Shown piece by piece: positions 17,196-25,433 of a stretch of 64,000 nt of DNA. Numbering within the stretch: the stretch's first letter is position 1; every line of letters starts with the position of its first letter. Under the pieces are notes generated by a model. That model was not told the origin of the DNA and ran no database searches. It worked only from the letters and a program-made list of their open reading frames with translations. The DNA is taken from positions 62,001 through 126,000 of the forward strand of contig CAWGSQ010000005.1 in NCBI GenBank assembly GCA_963825345.1, written 5' to 3'. This DNA is from JACVRW01 sp963825345 (GTDB taxonomy: Bacteria; Actinomycetota; Thermoleophilia; Solirubrobacterales; Thermoleophilaceae). The position numbers and the translations under genes are program-made.

Positions 17196-18673
17196 TACTC
17201 CTTAGAGGTCTCGGGTACCTGCTCTGGCTGCACCAACACGCTATCGCCGGAATCGGAGCGGGTAGCGCCAGCCACCAGAAGGGTGACCACGAAGCGCGCG
17301 CCGCCACCCTCGGCGTCGCCCAGCTCCACGCGGCCGTCGTGAGCGTCCGTGACCGCCCGGACGATCGCCAGTCCCAGGCCGCTGCTGCCGCGCGGCGCGG
17401 CGTCGCCGTCGACGCGGGCGAAGCGCTCGAACACCCGCTCGCGCATGGCCTGGGGGACGCCCGGCCCGCGGTCGGCCACCTCGAGAACGGCGTTGGGCCC
17501 GTCGCGGCGGACCGACACCGTCACGGGTGTGCCGGGCGGCGTGTGGATAAGCGCGTTCTCGATCAGGTTGCCGGCGAGGCGGTGAAGGTCGTCTGCCACC
17601 CCGTTCACCATCACGGGGTCCGGCAGGTCGAGCGAGAGCGGGTGCGCGTCAGACAGGGCGGCCGCCTCGCGAGCCGCCTCGGCTGCCACGGCGGCGAGGT
17701 CCACGGGCCCTCGCGGCAGCTCGCGGCCGGCGTCGGCGCGGGCGAGCAGCAGCAGGTCGCCCACGAGGCGGCGCATGCGGCGCGACGAGCGCAGAGCCGA
17801 ATCCGCCATGTCGCGCTGCTCGCCGGCCAGCTCCGCCTCGAGCAGCTCGAGGTTCGCGAGGATGCTCGTGAGCGGGGTGCGCAGCTCGTGCGACGCGTCG
17901 GCCACGAACTTCCGCTGGCGCGCCAGCGTGGCCTCGGTCTCGCCGCGTGCGGCGCTCAGCTCGCTGAGCATGTCCTCGAAGGTGTGCGCCAGGTCGGAGA
18001 CCTCGTCGTTGGCGTGCGTCTTCGGCAGCGTGATGTCCGGGTCGCGCGTGCGCGCCACCTCGCGCGCGGCGCGCGTGAGCCCCGCGATCGGACGCATCGC
18101 GCGCTTCGCCACCAGCAGGCCGCCGAGGAACGCCAGCAGCGTGCCGCCCAGAACCCCAAGCCCAAGGAAGAGCCGGACGCGGTTCACGGTCGTCTGAACA
18201 CTGGCCTCGGGCTTCGCGTACTGCACATAGCCGACCGGCTGAGCCACGGGCCGGGGGAGGTCGAAGGGGCCGGTGCGCTGCGGGCCCGGCACCACGAGCT
18301 CGCGGGACGTGACGCGAAGGTCGCCGATGTCCGTGACGCCGCCTATCGGTGGACCGAGGGTCACGCCCGGGTCGCTCGCGAAGACGGTCTGGTTGCGCAG
18401 GTTCACCACGCGCACGATCGCGTCGCCGGCGGAGAAGGCCCGCAGCGTGTCGAGGTCGGAGTCGCGCAGCTGGATGCTGCCGTCGCTGGCCTGCTGCAGC
18501 GTCATCCGATCCTGTAGCTCGCCCACATTGGCGCGCAGGTCGTCGTCGAAGCCGCCGACCACGCGCCGCTCGGCCACGGTGCCCACCACCACCGCGAACA
18601 GGCAGAGGATCGCAAAGGTGAGCGCCGCGCTCAGCACCGCCACCTTCAGCTTCACGGGGAGGCGGGTCCTCAC
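17195..18673 (-). CDS. Sensor histidine kinase (HAMP, HisKA, HATPase)
   Basis: 492 residues. TM1 is at about residues 10-33 and TM2 at about 167-189, enclosing a ~130-residue extracytoplasmic sensor. HAMP follows, then HisKA with phospho-acceptor His262 in D-A-S-H-E-L-R-T-P-L, then the ATPase with N, G1 (D-R-G-P-G-V-P) and G2 (G-S-S-G-L-G-L-A-I-V) boxes. It overlaps the upstream response regulator by four bases and the downstream secreted repeat protein by one, so all three are coupled. The signal is unknown. Confidence 0.95.
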   Translation of the reverse strand: MRTRLPVKLKVAVLSAALTFAILCLFAVVVGTVAERRVVGGFDDDLRANVGELQDRMTLQQASDGSIQLRDSDLDTLRAFSAGDAIVRVVNLRNQTVFASDPGVTLGPPIGGVTDIGDLRVTSRELVVPGPQRTGPFDLPRPVAQPVGYVQYAKPEASVQTTVNRVRLFLGLGVLGGTLLAFLGGLLVAKRAMRPIAGLTRAAREVARTRDPDITLPKTHANDEVSDLAHTFEDMLSELSAARGETEATLARQRKFVADASHELRTPLTSILANLELLEAELAGEQRDMADSALRSSRRMRRLVGDLLLLARADAGRELPRGPVDLAAVAAEAAREAAALSDAHPLSLDLPDPVMVNGVADDLHRLAGNLIENALIHTPPGTPVTVSVRRDGPNAVLEVADRGPGVPQAMRERVFERFARVDGDAAPRGSSGLGLAIVRAVTDAHDGRVELGDAEGGGARFVVTLLVAGATRSDSGDSVLVQPEQVPETSKE

Positions 18674-19350
18674 GGCTCCCTCAGCACGTATCCGGCGCCG
18701 CGCATCGTGTGCAGCAGGCGCGGCTCGCCGCCGGCCTCGAGCTTCCGGCGCAGGTTCGAGATGAACACGTCCACGGTGTTGGTCTCGGCAAACGGGTGGT
18801 AGCCCCAGACCTCGTCGAGCAGGGCCTGGCGGGAGACCACGATGCGCTCGTTTCGCATCAGGTGCTCGAGCAGCTCGAACTCACGGGCGGTCAGCTCGAG
18901 CGCCCGCTCGCCGCGGAACACCTCGCGGCTGTCTGGGTTGAGGCGCAGGTCGCCCACCACCATGAAGGCGCTCCCACGCGGCGGGCGCCGCCGCAGCAGG
19001 GCGCGGATGCGGGCGAGCAGCTCGTCGCGCTCGAACGGCTTCACGAGGTAGTCGTCGGCTCCCGTATCGAGCCCCTCCACGCGCGCGTCGAGCGCGTCGC
19101 GTGCGGTGAGCATCAGGATCGGGACGTCGCCCTCGGCGCGCATCCGCCGGGCCACCTCCATGCCGTCCAGCTTCGGAAGGCCGAGGTCGAGCACCACCGC
19201 GTCGGGCTCGAACACGCCCGACTCGTGAAGCGCCTGCTCGCCGTCGCCGGCCACGCGCACCTCGTACCCCTCCTTGTCGAGGGATCGGCGGAGCACACCG
19301 GCGATGTCGGCGTCGTCCTCCACCACGAGCACACGCGGGCGTCCGCTCAT
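18670..19350 (-). CDS. OmpR-family response regulator
   Basis: 226 residues from the ATG at 19350 (M-S-G-R-P-R-V-L-V-V-E-D-D); another ATG at 19359 is possible. The receiver has the acidic pair E-D-D, phospho-acceptor Asp55 (V-L-D-L-G-L-P) and the K in the V-K-P-F motif. The C-terminal winged helix has the OmpR pattern L-T-x-R-E-F-E-L-L and N-T-V-D-V-F-I-S-N-L-R-R-K. It is the first gene of the minus-strand three-gene unit and divergent from ftsK, 50 bases away. Confidence 0.95.
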   Translation of the reverse strand: MSGRPRVLVVEDDADIAGVLRRSLDKEGYEVRVAGDGEQALHESGVFEPDAVVLDLGLPKLDGMEVARRMRAEGDVPILMLTARDALDARVEGLDTGADDYLVKPFERDELLARIRALLRRRPPRGSAFMVVGDLRLNPDSREVFRGERALELTAREFELLEHLMRNERIVVSRQALLDEVWGYHPFAETNTVDVFISNLRRKLEAGGEPRLLHTMRGAGYVLREP

Positions 19351-19400
19351 GCGTCCCATGGTAGGGAGGGTGCGGGCTTCTGCCGTCGAATGCACGCGTT

Positions 19401-21752
19401 ATGGCCAATAGCCGCCGCAGGAAGCGTCGTCGTGCCCGCACGGCGTGGATGCCGCATCTCGAGCTGCCCACGCTCGAGCAGCGCCACTGGGATCTGATCG
19501 GCCTCGGCCTCGTGGGCTTCGCGGCGTTCTTCGCCTGCGTCTTCTACCTCGGCTGGGCCGGGGGCGAGGTGGGCTCGGCGCTGGCCGACGGCATCCTGTT
19601 CATGTTCGGCGGCGTGGGCTACGGGGCTCCGGTCCTGCTGTTCGCCGCCGGCGCGCTGATCGTGATCCGCCCGATGATCCCCGCGGTCCACCCGTTCCGC
19701 ACCGGCACGCTCTGCTTCCTCGCCGCGCTGATGCTCGGCCTCGCCGCCGGCTCGCTCGGCCTCGGCCCGGGCGACACGCCGCGCGACGGCTTCCTCGACG
19801 CCACCTACCTGGAGCACCACGGCGGCCTCGTGGGCGAGTCGCTGTTCTGGGCCTCGGCCAAGCTGTTCTCCACCGCCGGCTCCCACATCCTCTTCACCTT
19901 CCTGCTGCTGGCGGGCGTCCTGCTGCTCACCGGAGCGTCGATCGCCGGGATCGTCACCGCCACGCGGGACGCCGCGGCCACCACCACCGAGCGCGTGCGG
20001 CGCACTACCGCGACCGTCCGGGTCCCGTACGAGCCCCTTCCCTCGATCGCCCCACCCGAGCCCGACGACCGCGAGCCGGTGGTCCGGGCGACGCACGTGG
20101 AGATGCCGCTAACGGACGAGTTCGACGAGTACGAACCCGAGCCCGACTACGACGACGAGGGGTCAGACCCCTTGAGTGACCCCGACTCAGGGGGTCTGAC
20201 CCCCGAAGTCGAGGAGACTGAGATCGAGGAGCCCGAGCTCACGCCCATGGGCAACCGCCGCTCGCCGGTCACGGAGTCCGACGACATCGACTACCACATG
20301 CCGAAGCTGTCGTTCCTGAAGCGTGCCAGCGGCGCCCAGAAGCTCGACACGAAGGGAATCGAGCGGACCGGGGCGCAGCTCGTGGAGGCGCTCAGCCACT
20401 TCAACGTGGAGGCGCGCCTGGTCGGGACCGTGAGTGGTCCGCACGTGACCCGCTACGAGCTGCGCCTCGCGCCGGGCATCAAGATGTCGAAGGTCGCCAC
20501 GCTGAAGGACGACCTCGCCTACGCGCTCGCCGCCGAGCAGGTGCGCATCCTCGCGCCGATCCCCGGCAAGCAGGCCGTGGGAGTGGAGGTGCCGAACCGC
20601 GTTCGCACGATGGTCCACCTCGGCGACGTCTTCCAGGACGCGCCGAAGGGCTGGTCGCCGCTGTCGGTCTGGCTCGGCAAGGACATCGCCGGCAAGGCCA
20701 TCGGCACCGACCTCGCCAAACAGCCTCACATCCTGATCGCGGGAACCACGGGCTCCGGTAAGTCGGGCTGCGTGAACTCGATGCTGTCGAGCGTCCTGCT
20801 GCACGCGTCCCCGAACGAGGTCCGGCTGGTGCTCGTGGACCCGAAGCGCGTGGAGCTGAACCACTACGAGGGCATTCCGCACCTGCTCACGCCGGTGGTC
20901 ACCTCGCCGCGCCTCGCCGCGAACGTCCTCAGCAACCTGATCAAGGAGATGGAGGAGCGCTACGGCGTGATGAGCCGCTGCAAGACGCGCAACCTCGTGG
21001 AGCTGAACCGCGTGCGGATGCGCGCGGGCGAGGCGCCGCTGCCCTACATCCTCTGCGTGATCGACGAGCTCGCCGACCTGATGATGGTCGCGCCCGCCGA
21101 CGTGGAGGACTCGATCATCCGGCTGGCGCAGAAGTCGCGTGCGGTGGGCATCCACCTCGTGCTCGCCACCCAGCGCCCGAGCGCCGACGTGATCACCGGA
21201 ATGATCAAGGCGAACGTTCCCGCGCGCATCGCCTTCGCGGTCTCCTCGCAGACCGACTCGCGCGTGATCCTCGACCAGAACGGCGCGGAGTCGCTGCTCG
21301 GGCAGGGAGACATGCTCTTCCGGCCCGCCGGCGAGTCGCGCACGGCGCGCATCCAGGGCGCGTTCATCGCCGAGGAGGAGATCGAGCGGCTCACCGACCA
21401 CTGGCGCAAGCAGGGCGAGCCCGAGCTCCAGGAGGAGCTGCTCGAGGCTGTCGAGCCGGAGGAGGGGCCGGATGGTCACGACGGTGACTTCGACCCGGAC
21501 CAGGACGACCTGCTGGGCGACGCGATCGCCACCGTCGTGCAGATGGGCACGGCCTCGACCTCGATGCTGCAGCGCCGGATGCGCGTGGGCTACACCCGCG
21601 CGGGACGCCTCATCGACATGATGGAAAGGCGCGGCGTGATCTCGGGTTACGAGGGCTCGAAGGCGCGCCAGGTGCTGATCACCGAGGCGGATCTGCCGCG
21701 GGTTCTCGAGAACCTCAGTGAGCCCGCTGTTGCGGGACCCGTCGAGGACTAG
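19401..21752 (+). CDS. ftsK: DNA translocase FtsK/SpoIIIE
   Basis: 783 residues. Four hydrophobic segments lie within residues 28-195, then an acidic linker (about 210-290), then the motor with Walker A A-G-T-T-G-S-G-K-S-G near 446-455, Walker B V-I-D-E-L-A-D-L near 553-560 and Q-R-P motif, and a winged-helix gamma domain near 715-775 that reads KOPS-type DNA. It pumps chromosomal DNA at the division septum. The linker contains an in-frame palindromic repeat (20159-20204). The preceding gene is divergent. Confidence 0.96.
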   Translation: MANSRRRKRRRARTAWMPHLELPTLEQRHWDLIGLGLVGFAAFFACVFYLGWAGGEVGSALADGILFMFGGVGYGAPVLLFAAGALIVIRPMIPAVHPFRTGTLCFLAALMLGLAAGSLGLGPGDTPRDGFLDATYLEHHGGLVGESLFWASAKLFSTAGSHILFTFLLLAGVLLLTGASIAGIVTATRDAAATTTERVRRTTATVRVPYEPLPSIAPPEPDDREPVVRATHVEMPLTDEFDEYEPEPDYDDEGSDPLSDPDSGGLTPEVEETEIEEPELTPMGNRRSPVTESDDIDYHMPKLSFLKRASGAQKLDTKGIERTGAQLVEALSHFNVEARLVGTVSGPHVTRYELRLAPGIKMSKVATLKDDLAYALAAEQVRILAPIPGKQAVGVEVPNRVRTMVHLGDVFQDAPKGWSPLSVWLGKDIAGKAIGTDLAKQPHILIAGTTGSGKSGCVNSMLSSVLLHASPNEVRLVLVDPKRVELNHYEGIPHLLTPVVTSPRLAANVLSNLIKEMEERYGVMSRCKTRNLVELNRVRMRAGEAPLPYILCVIDELADLMMVAPADVEDSIIRLAQKSRAVGIHLVLATQRPSADVITGMIKANVPARIAFAVSSQTDSRVILDQNGAESLLGQGDMLFRPAGESRTARIQGAFIAEEEIERLTDHWRKQGEPELQEELLEAVEPEEGPDGHDGDFDPDQDDLLGDAIATVVQMGTASTSMLQRRMRVGYTRAGRLIDMMERRGVISGYEGSKARQVLITEADLPRVLENLSEPAVAGPVED
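20159..20204. repeat. Palindromic repeat inserted in frame within ftsK
   Basis: Two copies of the near-palindrome GGGGTC-A/T-GACCCC lie in inverted orientation (20159-20171 and 20190-20204) with TTGAGT/ACTCA inner arms and the 7-base loop 20178-20184, forming a stem of about 18 base pairs. It encodes the low-complexity linker stretch S-D-P-L-S-D-P-D-S-G-G-L-T-P. The same core occurs at 29508-29519, so this is a dispersed repeat and not ordinary coding sequence. Confidence 0.7.
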
Positions 21753-21771
21753 GACTTTCGTCAGAATGAGT

Positions 21772-21792
21772 CGCCAATGCCGAGCATTGGCG
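21772..21792 (+). promoter_or_regulatory. Hairpin sequestering the RodZ-like start codon
   Basis: CGCCAATGC (21772-21780) and GCATTGGCG (21784-21792) are perfect 9-base complements with a 3-base CGA loop. The ATG at 21777 lies inside the left arm. No T-run follows, so a terminator is unlikely; occlusion of translation initiation is the natural reading. Confidence 0.55.
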
Positions 21793-22514
21793 AAACGCTG
21801 CGGGAGGCACGCATGCGCCAGCGCCTCGACATCGCCGATGTCGAGGCTCGCACGAAGATTCGCGCGAAGTACCTGCGGGCGCTCGAGAACGAGGAGTTCG
21901 GGATGCTGCCCGGGCCCACGTTCGTCAAGACTTTTCTGCGCACGTACGCGGAGATGCTCGGGCTCGATCCGCACGTGCTGGTCGAGGAGTACAGGGCCGG
22001 CTTCGAGCGCGAGGACGAGATGGAGGCGCCGCTCGGGCCGCCGGCGGTGGCGGGCCGCGACCGGCGCCACGGACCGCGCATCGGGCCGGGTTCGCTCATC
22101 CTGCTCGTGCTCGTGGCGATCGTGGGCGTGCTGGTGGCGATCGGGCTGACAACCGACGACAGCGGGGGAGGGGACGAGGCGTCGGCGCCGGAGACGACCC
22201 AGTCCGAGACGAAGGCCGCGCCTCCGCCCAAGCCGGCGCGCCCGACCCGCGTGTCGCTGAGGGTCACGCCCGCGACGCCCACGTACATCTGCGTGGACCG
22301 CGGTGCCGGCACGCCCGTGATCTTCGAGAACACGATCGACAGTGCGCAGACGTTCCGCGGCAAGCGGCTGCGCGTGAACCTCGGCAAGCGCGACGTGCAG
22401 CTGCGGATGAACGGCAAGCCGGTGGAGATCACGCCGAGCGGGGATCCGGTCGGCTTCGCCTTCACGCCGCGCGGGAGCCGCGAGCTCCCGTTGGGCGAGC
22501 GCCCCTGTGCGTAG
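21777..22514 (+). CDS. RodZ-like helix-turn-helix membrane protein
   Basis: 245 residues. The N-terminal HTH_25 domain (G-E-T-L-R-E-A-R, then R-A-K-Y-L-R-A-L-E-N-E-E-F) spans about residues 1-80, a single transmembrane segment lies near 102-123, and a C-terminal DUF4115-like beta domain occupies about 155-245. RodZ links MreB to the cell wall machinery; in actinobacteria similar proteins follow ftsK. No mreB is in the window, so the cell-shape role is inference. The ATG lies in a perfect hairpin (21772-21792). Confidence 0.85.
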   Translation: MPSIGETLREARMRQRLDIADVEARTKIRAKYLRALENEEFGMLPGPTFVKTFLRTYAEMLGLDPHVLVEEYRAGFEREDEMEAPLGPPAVAGRDRRHGPRIGPGSLILLVLVAIVGVLVAIGLTTDDSGGGDEASAPETTQSETKAAPPPKPARPTRVSLRVTPATPTYICVDRGAGTPVIFENTIDSAQTFRGKRLRVNLGKRDVQLRMNGKPVEITPSGDPVGFAFTPRGSRELPLGERPCA

Positions 22515-22525
22515 TGTCATAGCCG

Positions 22526-23788
22526 TTGACCGCGCGAGCAGGCATCGTCGTAACGGGCACCGAGGTCCTCACGGGCCGCATTCAGGACCGCAACGGTCCG
22601 TGGCTGTCTGACCGGCTGATCGAGCTGGGCGTCGAGCTCGCTCACATCACCATCTGCGGCGATCGCCCGGAGGACATCGAGGCTCAGCTCCGCTTCCTTG
22701 CCGATCAGGACGTTGACCTGATCCTCACGAGCGGCGGACTGGGCCCGACCGCCGACGACATGACGGTCGAGATCGTGACCCGATTCTGTGAGCGCGAGCT
22801 CGTCCTCGACGACGAGCTCGAGGAGAAGATCGCCGGGATCCTGAAGCCGCTGATGGCGCGCTTCAGCCACTGGGACTTCGAAGCCGTCCGTGCGGCGAAT
22901 CGCAAGCAGGCGCTCGTACCCGAGGGTGCGTACATCATCGATCCGGTGGGCACGGCGCCGGGTGTGGTGGTTCCCGGCAAGCCCACCGTGGTGGTGCTTC
23001 CAGGCCCGCCGCGCGAGCTTCAGCCGATGTGGCGCACGGCGGTGAACACCGATGCGGTGCAGGACGCCATCGCCGGGCGCACGACCTACCTCCATGAGAC
23101 GGTGCGGATGTTCGGCCTCCCGGAGTCCGGGCTGGCCGACACCCTGCGCGACGCCGAGGAGGGGATCAGCGGCTACGAGGGCCTCGAGATCACCACCTGC
23201 CTGCGCCGCGGAGAGATCGAGATGGTCACCCGCTACGAGCCCGACGCGGCCGACACCTACGCGGAGCTGCTTGCGCTGCTGCGCGAGCGCCATGGGCGCG
23301 ACATCTTCTCCGAGGACGGCTCGCGCGTGGACGACCTGGTGGCCGATCTGCTCGCCGGGCGCCGGGTGGCCACCGCCGAGTCGTGCACGGCAGGCCTGCT
23401 CGCCGCGCGCCTTACCGAGCGCCCGGGCTCGTCCGCGTACGTGGCGGGCGGCGTGGTGGCCTACGCGAACGAGGCAAAGGTCGAGCTGCTCGACGTGGAT
23501 CCGCGGCTGATCGAGGAGCACGGGGCGGTGTCCGAGCCCGTGGCCGAGGCGATGGCCGAGGGGGCGCTGAAGCACTTCGAGGCCGACACGGCGGTGGCGA
23601 TCACGGGAATCGCGGGTCCGGACGGCGGGACCGACGAGAAGCCGGTGGGAACCGTGTGCTGGAGCGTGCGTCTCGCGGACGGGCGGGCGCTCACGCGCAC
23701 CGTGCGGCTGCCGGGCGACAGGGCGGACATCCGCGACCGCTCCACCACCGTCGCGATGCACCTCCTGCTCCGCCTGCTCGCCGAGTGA
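22526..23788 (+). CDS. cinA: CinA: nicotinamide-nucleotide amidohydrolase
   Basis: 420 residues, full two-domain CinA. The N-terminal MoCF-like domain (G-x-E-V-L-x-G-R-I, then S-G-G-L-G-P-T-A-D-D) spans about 1-170; the C-terminal amidohydrolase domain (A-E-S-C-T-A-G-L-L, then G-I-A-G-P-D-G-G) spans about 265-420. Both active regions look intact, so ADP-ribose pyrophosphatase plus NMN deamidase activity is plausible in NAD recycling. It starts with a TTG 11 bases after the RodZ-like gene, and its stop overlaps the thpR GTG. cinA-recA proximity is widespread. Confidence 0.93.
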   Translation: MTARAGIVVTGTEVLTGRIQDRNGPWLSDRLIELGVELAHITICGDRPEDIEAQLRFLADQDVDLILTSGGLGPTADDMTVEIVTRFCERELVLDDELEEKIAGILKPLMARFSHWDFEAVRAANRKQALVPEGAYIIDPVGTAPGVVVPGKPTVVVLPGPPRELQPMWRTAVNTDAVQDAIAGRTTYLHETVRMFGLPESGLADTLRDAEEGISGYEGLEITTCLRRGEIEMVTRYEPDAADTYAELLALLRERHGRDIFSEDGSRVDDLVADLLAGRRVATAESCTAGLLAARLTERPGSSAYVAGGVVAYANEAKVELLDVDPRLIEEHGAVSEPVAEAMAEGALKHFEADTAVAITGIAGPDGGTDEKPVGTVCWSVRLADGRALTRTVRLPGDRADIRDRSTTVAMHLLLRLLAE

Positions 23789-24384
23789 GCGGGCCGCGGG
23801 CACGGCTGTTCCTGGCGCTTGACCTCACCGAGCCGGCGCGCGCCTCGCTCGTCTCCTGGCGTGACACGCTCGTGTCCGGCCGCTCTGATCTGAGGCCGGT
23901 GCGGCCCGAGGCGCTGCATGTGACGCTCGTGTTCCTGGGCTGGCAGGACGAGTCGGCGGCGCCGAAGATCGCCGAGGCCGCCTTCGCCGCCCTGCCGGGC
24001 GGCCCGCCGCCACGGCTCACGCCCGCCGCGGTCCGCTCGCTGCCGCCGCGCAATCCGCGCCTGTTCGCGCTCGACCTCGAGGACGAGGGCGGCCGCGCGA
24101 CCGCGCTGCAGGCCGCCGCGTCGGCCGCGCTCGAGGCGGGCGGCTGGTACCGGCCCGAGACGCGGCCGTTCTGGCCACACCTGACGCTCGCGCGCGTGAA
24201 GAGGGGCGAGCGCCGGGTGGCGGCCCTGCCGGACCGGCCGTCGCCACCGGCGGAACCCTTCGATGCGCCCGTCGTGACCCTGTACCGCTCGACGCTGCGA
24301 CCGCAGGGGGCGCTGTACGAGCCGCTGGCGCGTAACTTGGACGTGGATGCCGGCGATTCCGCTCCCCAAGCCTCCGCTGACTGA
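23785..24384 (+). CDS. thpR: RNA 2',3'-cyclic phosphodiesterase (2H family)
   Basis: 199 residues from the GTG at 23785, overlapping the cinA stop by four bases. Two catalytic H-x-T-x motifs define the 2H phosphoesterase fold: H-V-T-L-V-F near residue 46 and H-L-T-L-A-R near residue 132. The R-L-F-L-A-L-D-L start strand is typical. The family opens 2',3'-cyclic phosphates and can ligate tRNA halves in vitro. It sits between cinA and recA, and overlaps the following acetyltransferase gene by 38 bases. Confidence 0.9.
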   Translation: MSGPRARLFLALDLTEPARASLVSWRDTLVSGRSDLRPVRPEALHVTLVFLGWQDESAAPKIAEAAFAALPGGPPPRLTPAAVRSLPPRNPRLFALDLEDEGGRATALQAAASAALEAGGWYRPETRPFWPHLTLARVKRGERRVAALPDRPSPPAEPFDAPVVTLYRSTLRPQGALYEPLARNLDVDAGDSAPQASAD

Positions 24385-24898
24385 CGGCGAGATCCGCCTG
24401 CGGGCGTGGGAGCTCCGCGACGCCCCGGCGGTCACGGCCGCCTGCCAGGACCCGGAGATACCGCGCTGGACGGTGGTGCCGCCGAACTACACGGATCGAC
24501 ACGCGCGCGAGTTCATCAGCGGCACCGCGGCCGACCTCGCCAGCGGCCGCGAGCTGGCACTGGCGATCGTGGACGGGGACGATCGCCTGCTCGGCGCGCT
24601 CGGCATGTCGAACTTCGACTGGGTCGACCTGAAGGCGGAGATCGGCTACTGGATGGCGGCCGAGGCCCGCCGCCGCGGAATCGGCGCCCGAGCGACACGC
24701 ATGCTGGCCGAGTGGGCGCTCACCACGCTCGGCCTCGAGCGCCTGGAGCTGCTGGCCCATCCGGAGAACGAGGGCTCGCAGCGGCTCGCCGAGCGCGCCG
24801 GCTTCACGCGCGAGGGAACCCTGCGCCGCTACCGCCGGCGCCATGGCGTGCGCGAGGACCTCGTGATGTTCTCGCTGCTGGCCGAGGATCTACAGTGA
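24347..24898 (+). CDS. GNAT acetyltransferase (RimJ/RimL-like)
   Basis: 183 residues. The N-terminal I-R-L-R-A-W-E-L-R-D strand, the acetyl-CoA loop R-R-R-G-I-G-A-R-A-T near residue 104-113 and the N-E-G-S-Q-R-L-A-E-R-A-G-F-T-R-E-G motif near 141-157 identify an Acetyltransf_3 protein. Such enzymes acetylate protein N-termini or small molecules; the target is not evident. The ATG is inside the end of thpR, suggesting translational coupling. Confidence 0.88.
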   Translation: MPAIPLPKPPLTDGEIRLRAWELRDAPAVTAACQDPEIPRWTVVPPNYTDRHAREFISGTAADLASGRELALAIVDGDDRLLGALGMSNFDWVDLKAEIGYWMAAEARRRGIGARATRMLAEWALTTLGLERLELLAHPENEGSQRLAERAGFTREGTLRRYRRRHGVREDLVMFSLLAEDLQ

Positions 24899-24902
24899 GC
24901 GT

Positions 24903-25325
24903 ATGGAGCAACGTGTCAGCCTGATCACCCTCGGCGTCCGCGACCTCGCCCGCGCGAGGGCCTTCTACGAGGCGCTCGGCTGGACCACACGGGCGGCGCC
25001 CGAGGACGACGTGGTCTTCTTCCAGGCCGGCGGAATGGTCGTCGCGCTCTGGGACCGGGCGACGCTTGCCGAGGACAGCGGCGTGGAGGACACGGGAGGC
25101 TGGGGCGGCCTGACGCTGGCGCACAACGGGCGCTCGCCCGCCGAGGTTGACGCCGTGATCGAGGAGGCCCGCGCGGCCGGCGCCGACATCGTGCGCGAGC
25201 CGGGGGAGACCTTCTGGGGCGGCTACTCGGCCGCCTTCATCGACCCGGACGGCCACCCCTGGGAGGTCGCCCACAACCCCCGCTGGACGATCCGGGAAGA
25301 CGGCTCGGTCGAGCTGCCGGAGTAG
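24903..25325 (+). CDS. VOC-family (glyoxalase-fold) protein
   Basis: 140 residues with two beta-alpha-beta-beta-beta modules: L-G-V-R-D-L-A-R-A-R-A-F-Y-E-A-L-G-W at the start and A-A-F-I-D-P-D-G-H-P-W-E-V near 112-124. The acidic and His positions that bind metal in glyoxalases are only partly present, so it may be a binding or resistance-type protein. It begins four bases after the acetyltransferase. The 108-base gap that follows is the recA promoter region. Confidence 0.85.
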   Translation: MEQRVSLITLGVRDLARARAFYEALGWTTRAAPEDDVVFFQAGGMVVALWDRATLAEDSGVEDTGGWGGLTLAHNGRSPAEVDAVIEEARAAGADIVREPGETFWGGYSAAFIDPDGHPWEVAHNPRWTIREDGSVELPE

Positions 25326-25433
25326 CCCGCTAGCCGCAGTTGCCGCCCTCAGCGCCGCAAATGCCGCCGGGGCGAGGATCCATCCGACCGCACTCCTACT
25401 TTGTGACCTCAAGACTTAGAGGAGATCACGGAT

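Noticed and set aside
20187..22520. 777-codon minus-strand frame
   Set aside because: It is antisense to ftsK and the RodZ-like gene, both clearly real; composition is His/Arg/Leu-rich as expected for a shadow frame.
25326..25433. LexA (SOS) box upstream of recA
   Set aside because: No GAAC-N4-GTTC palindrome or close variant in the gap.
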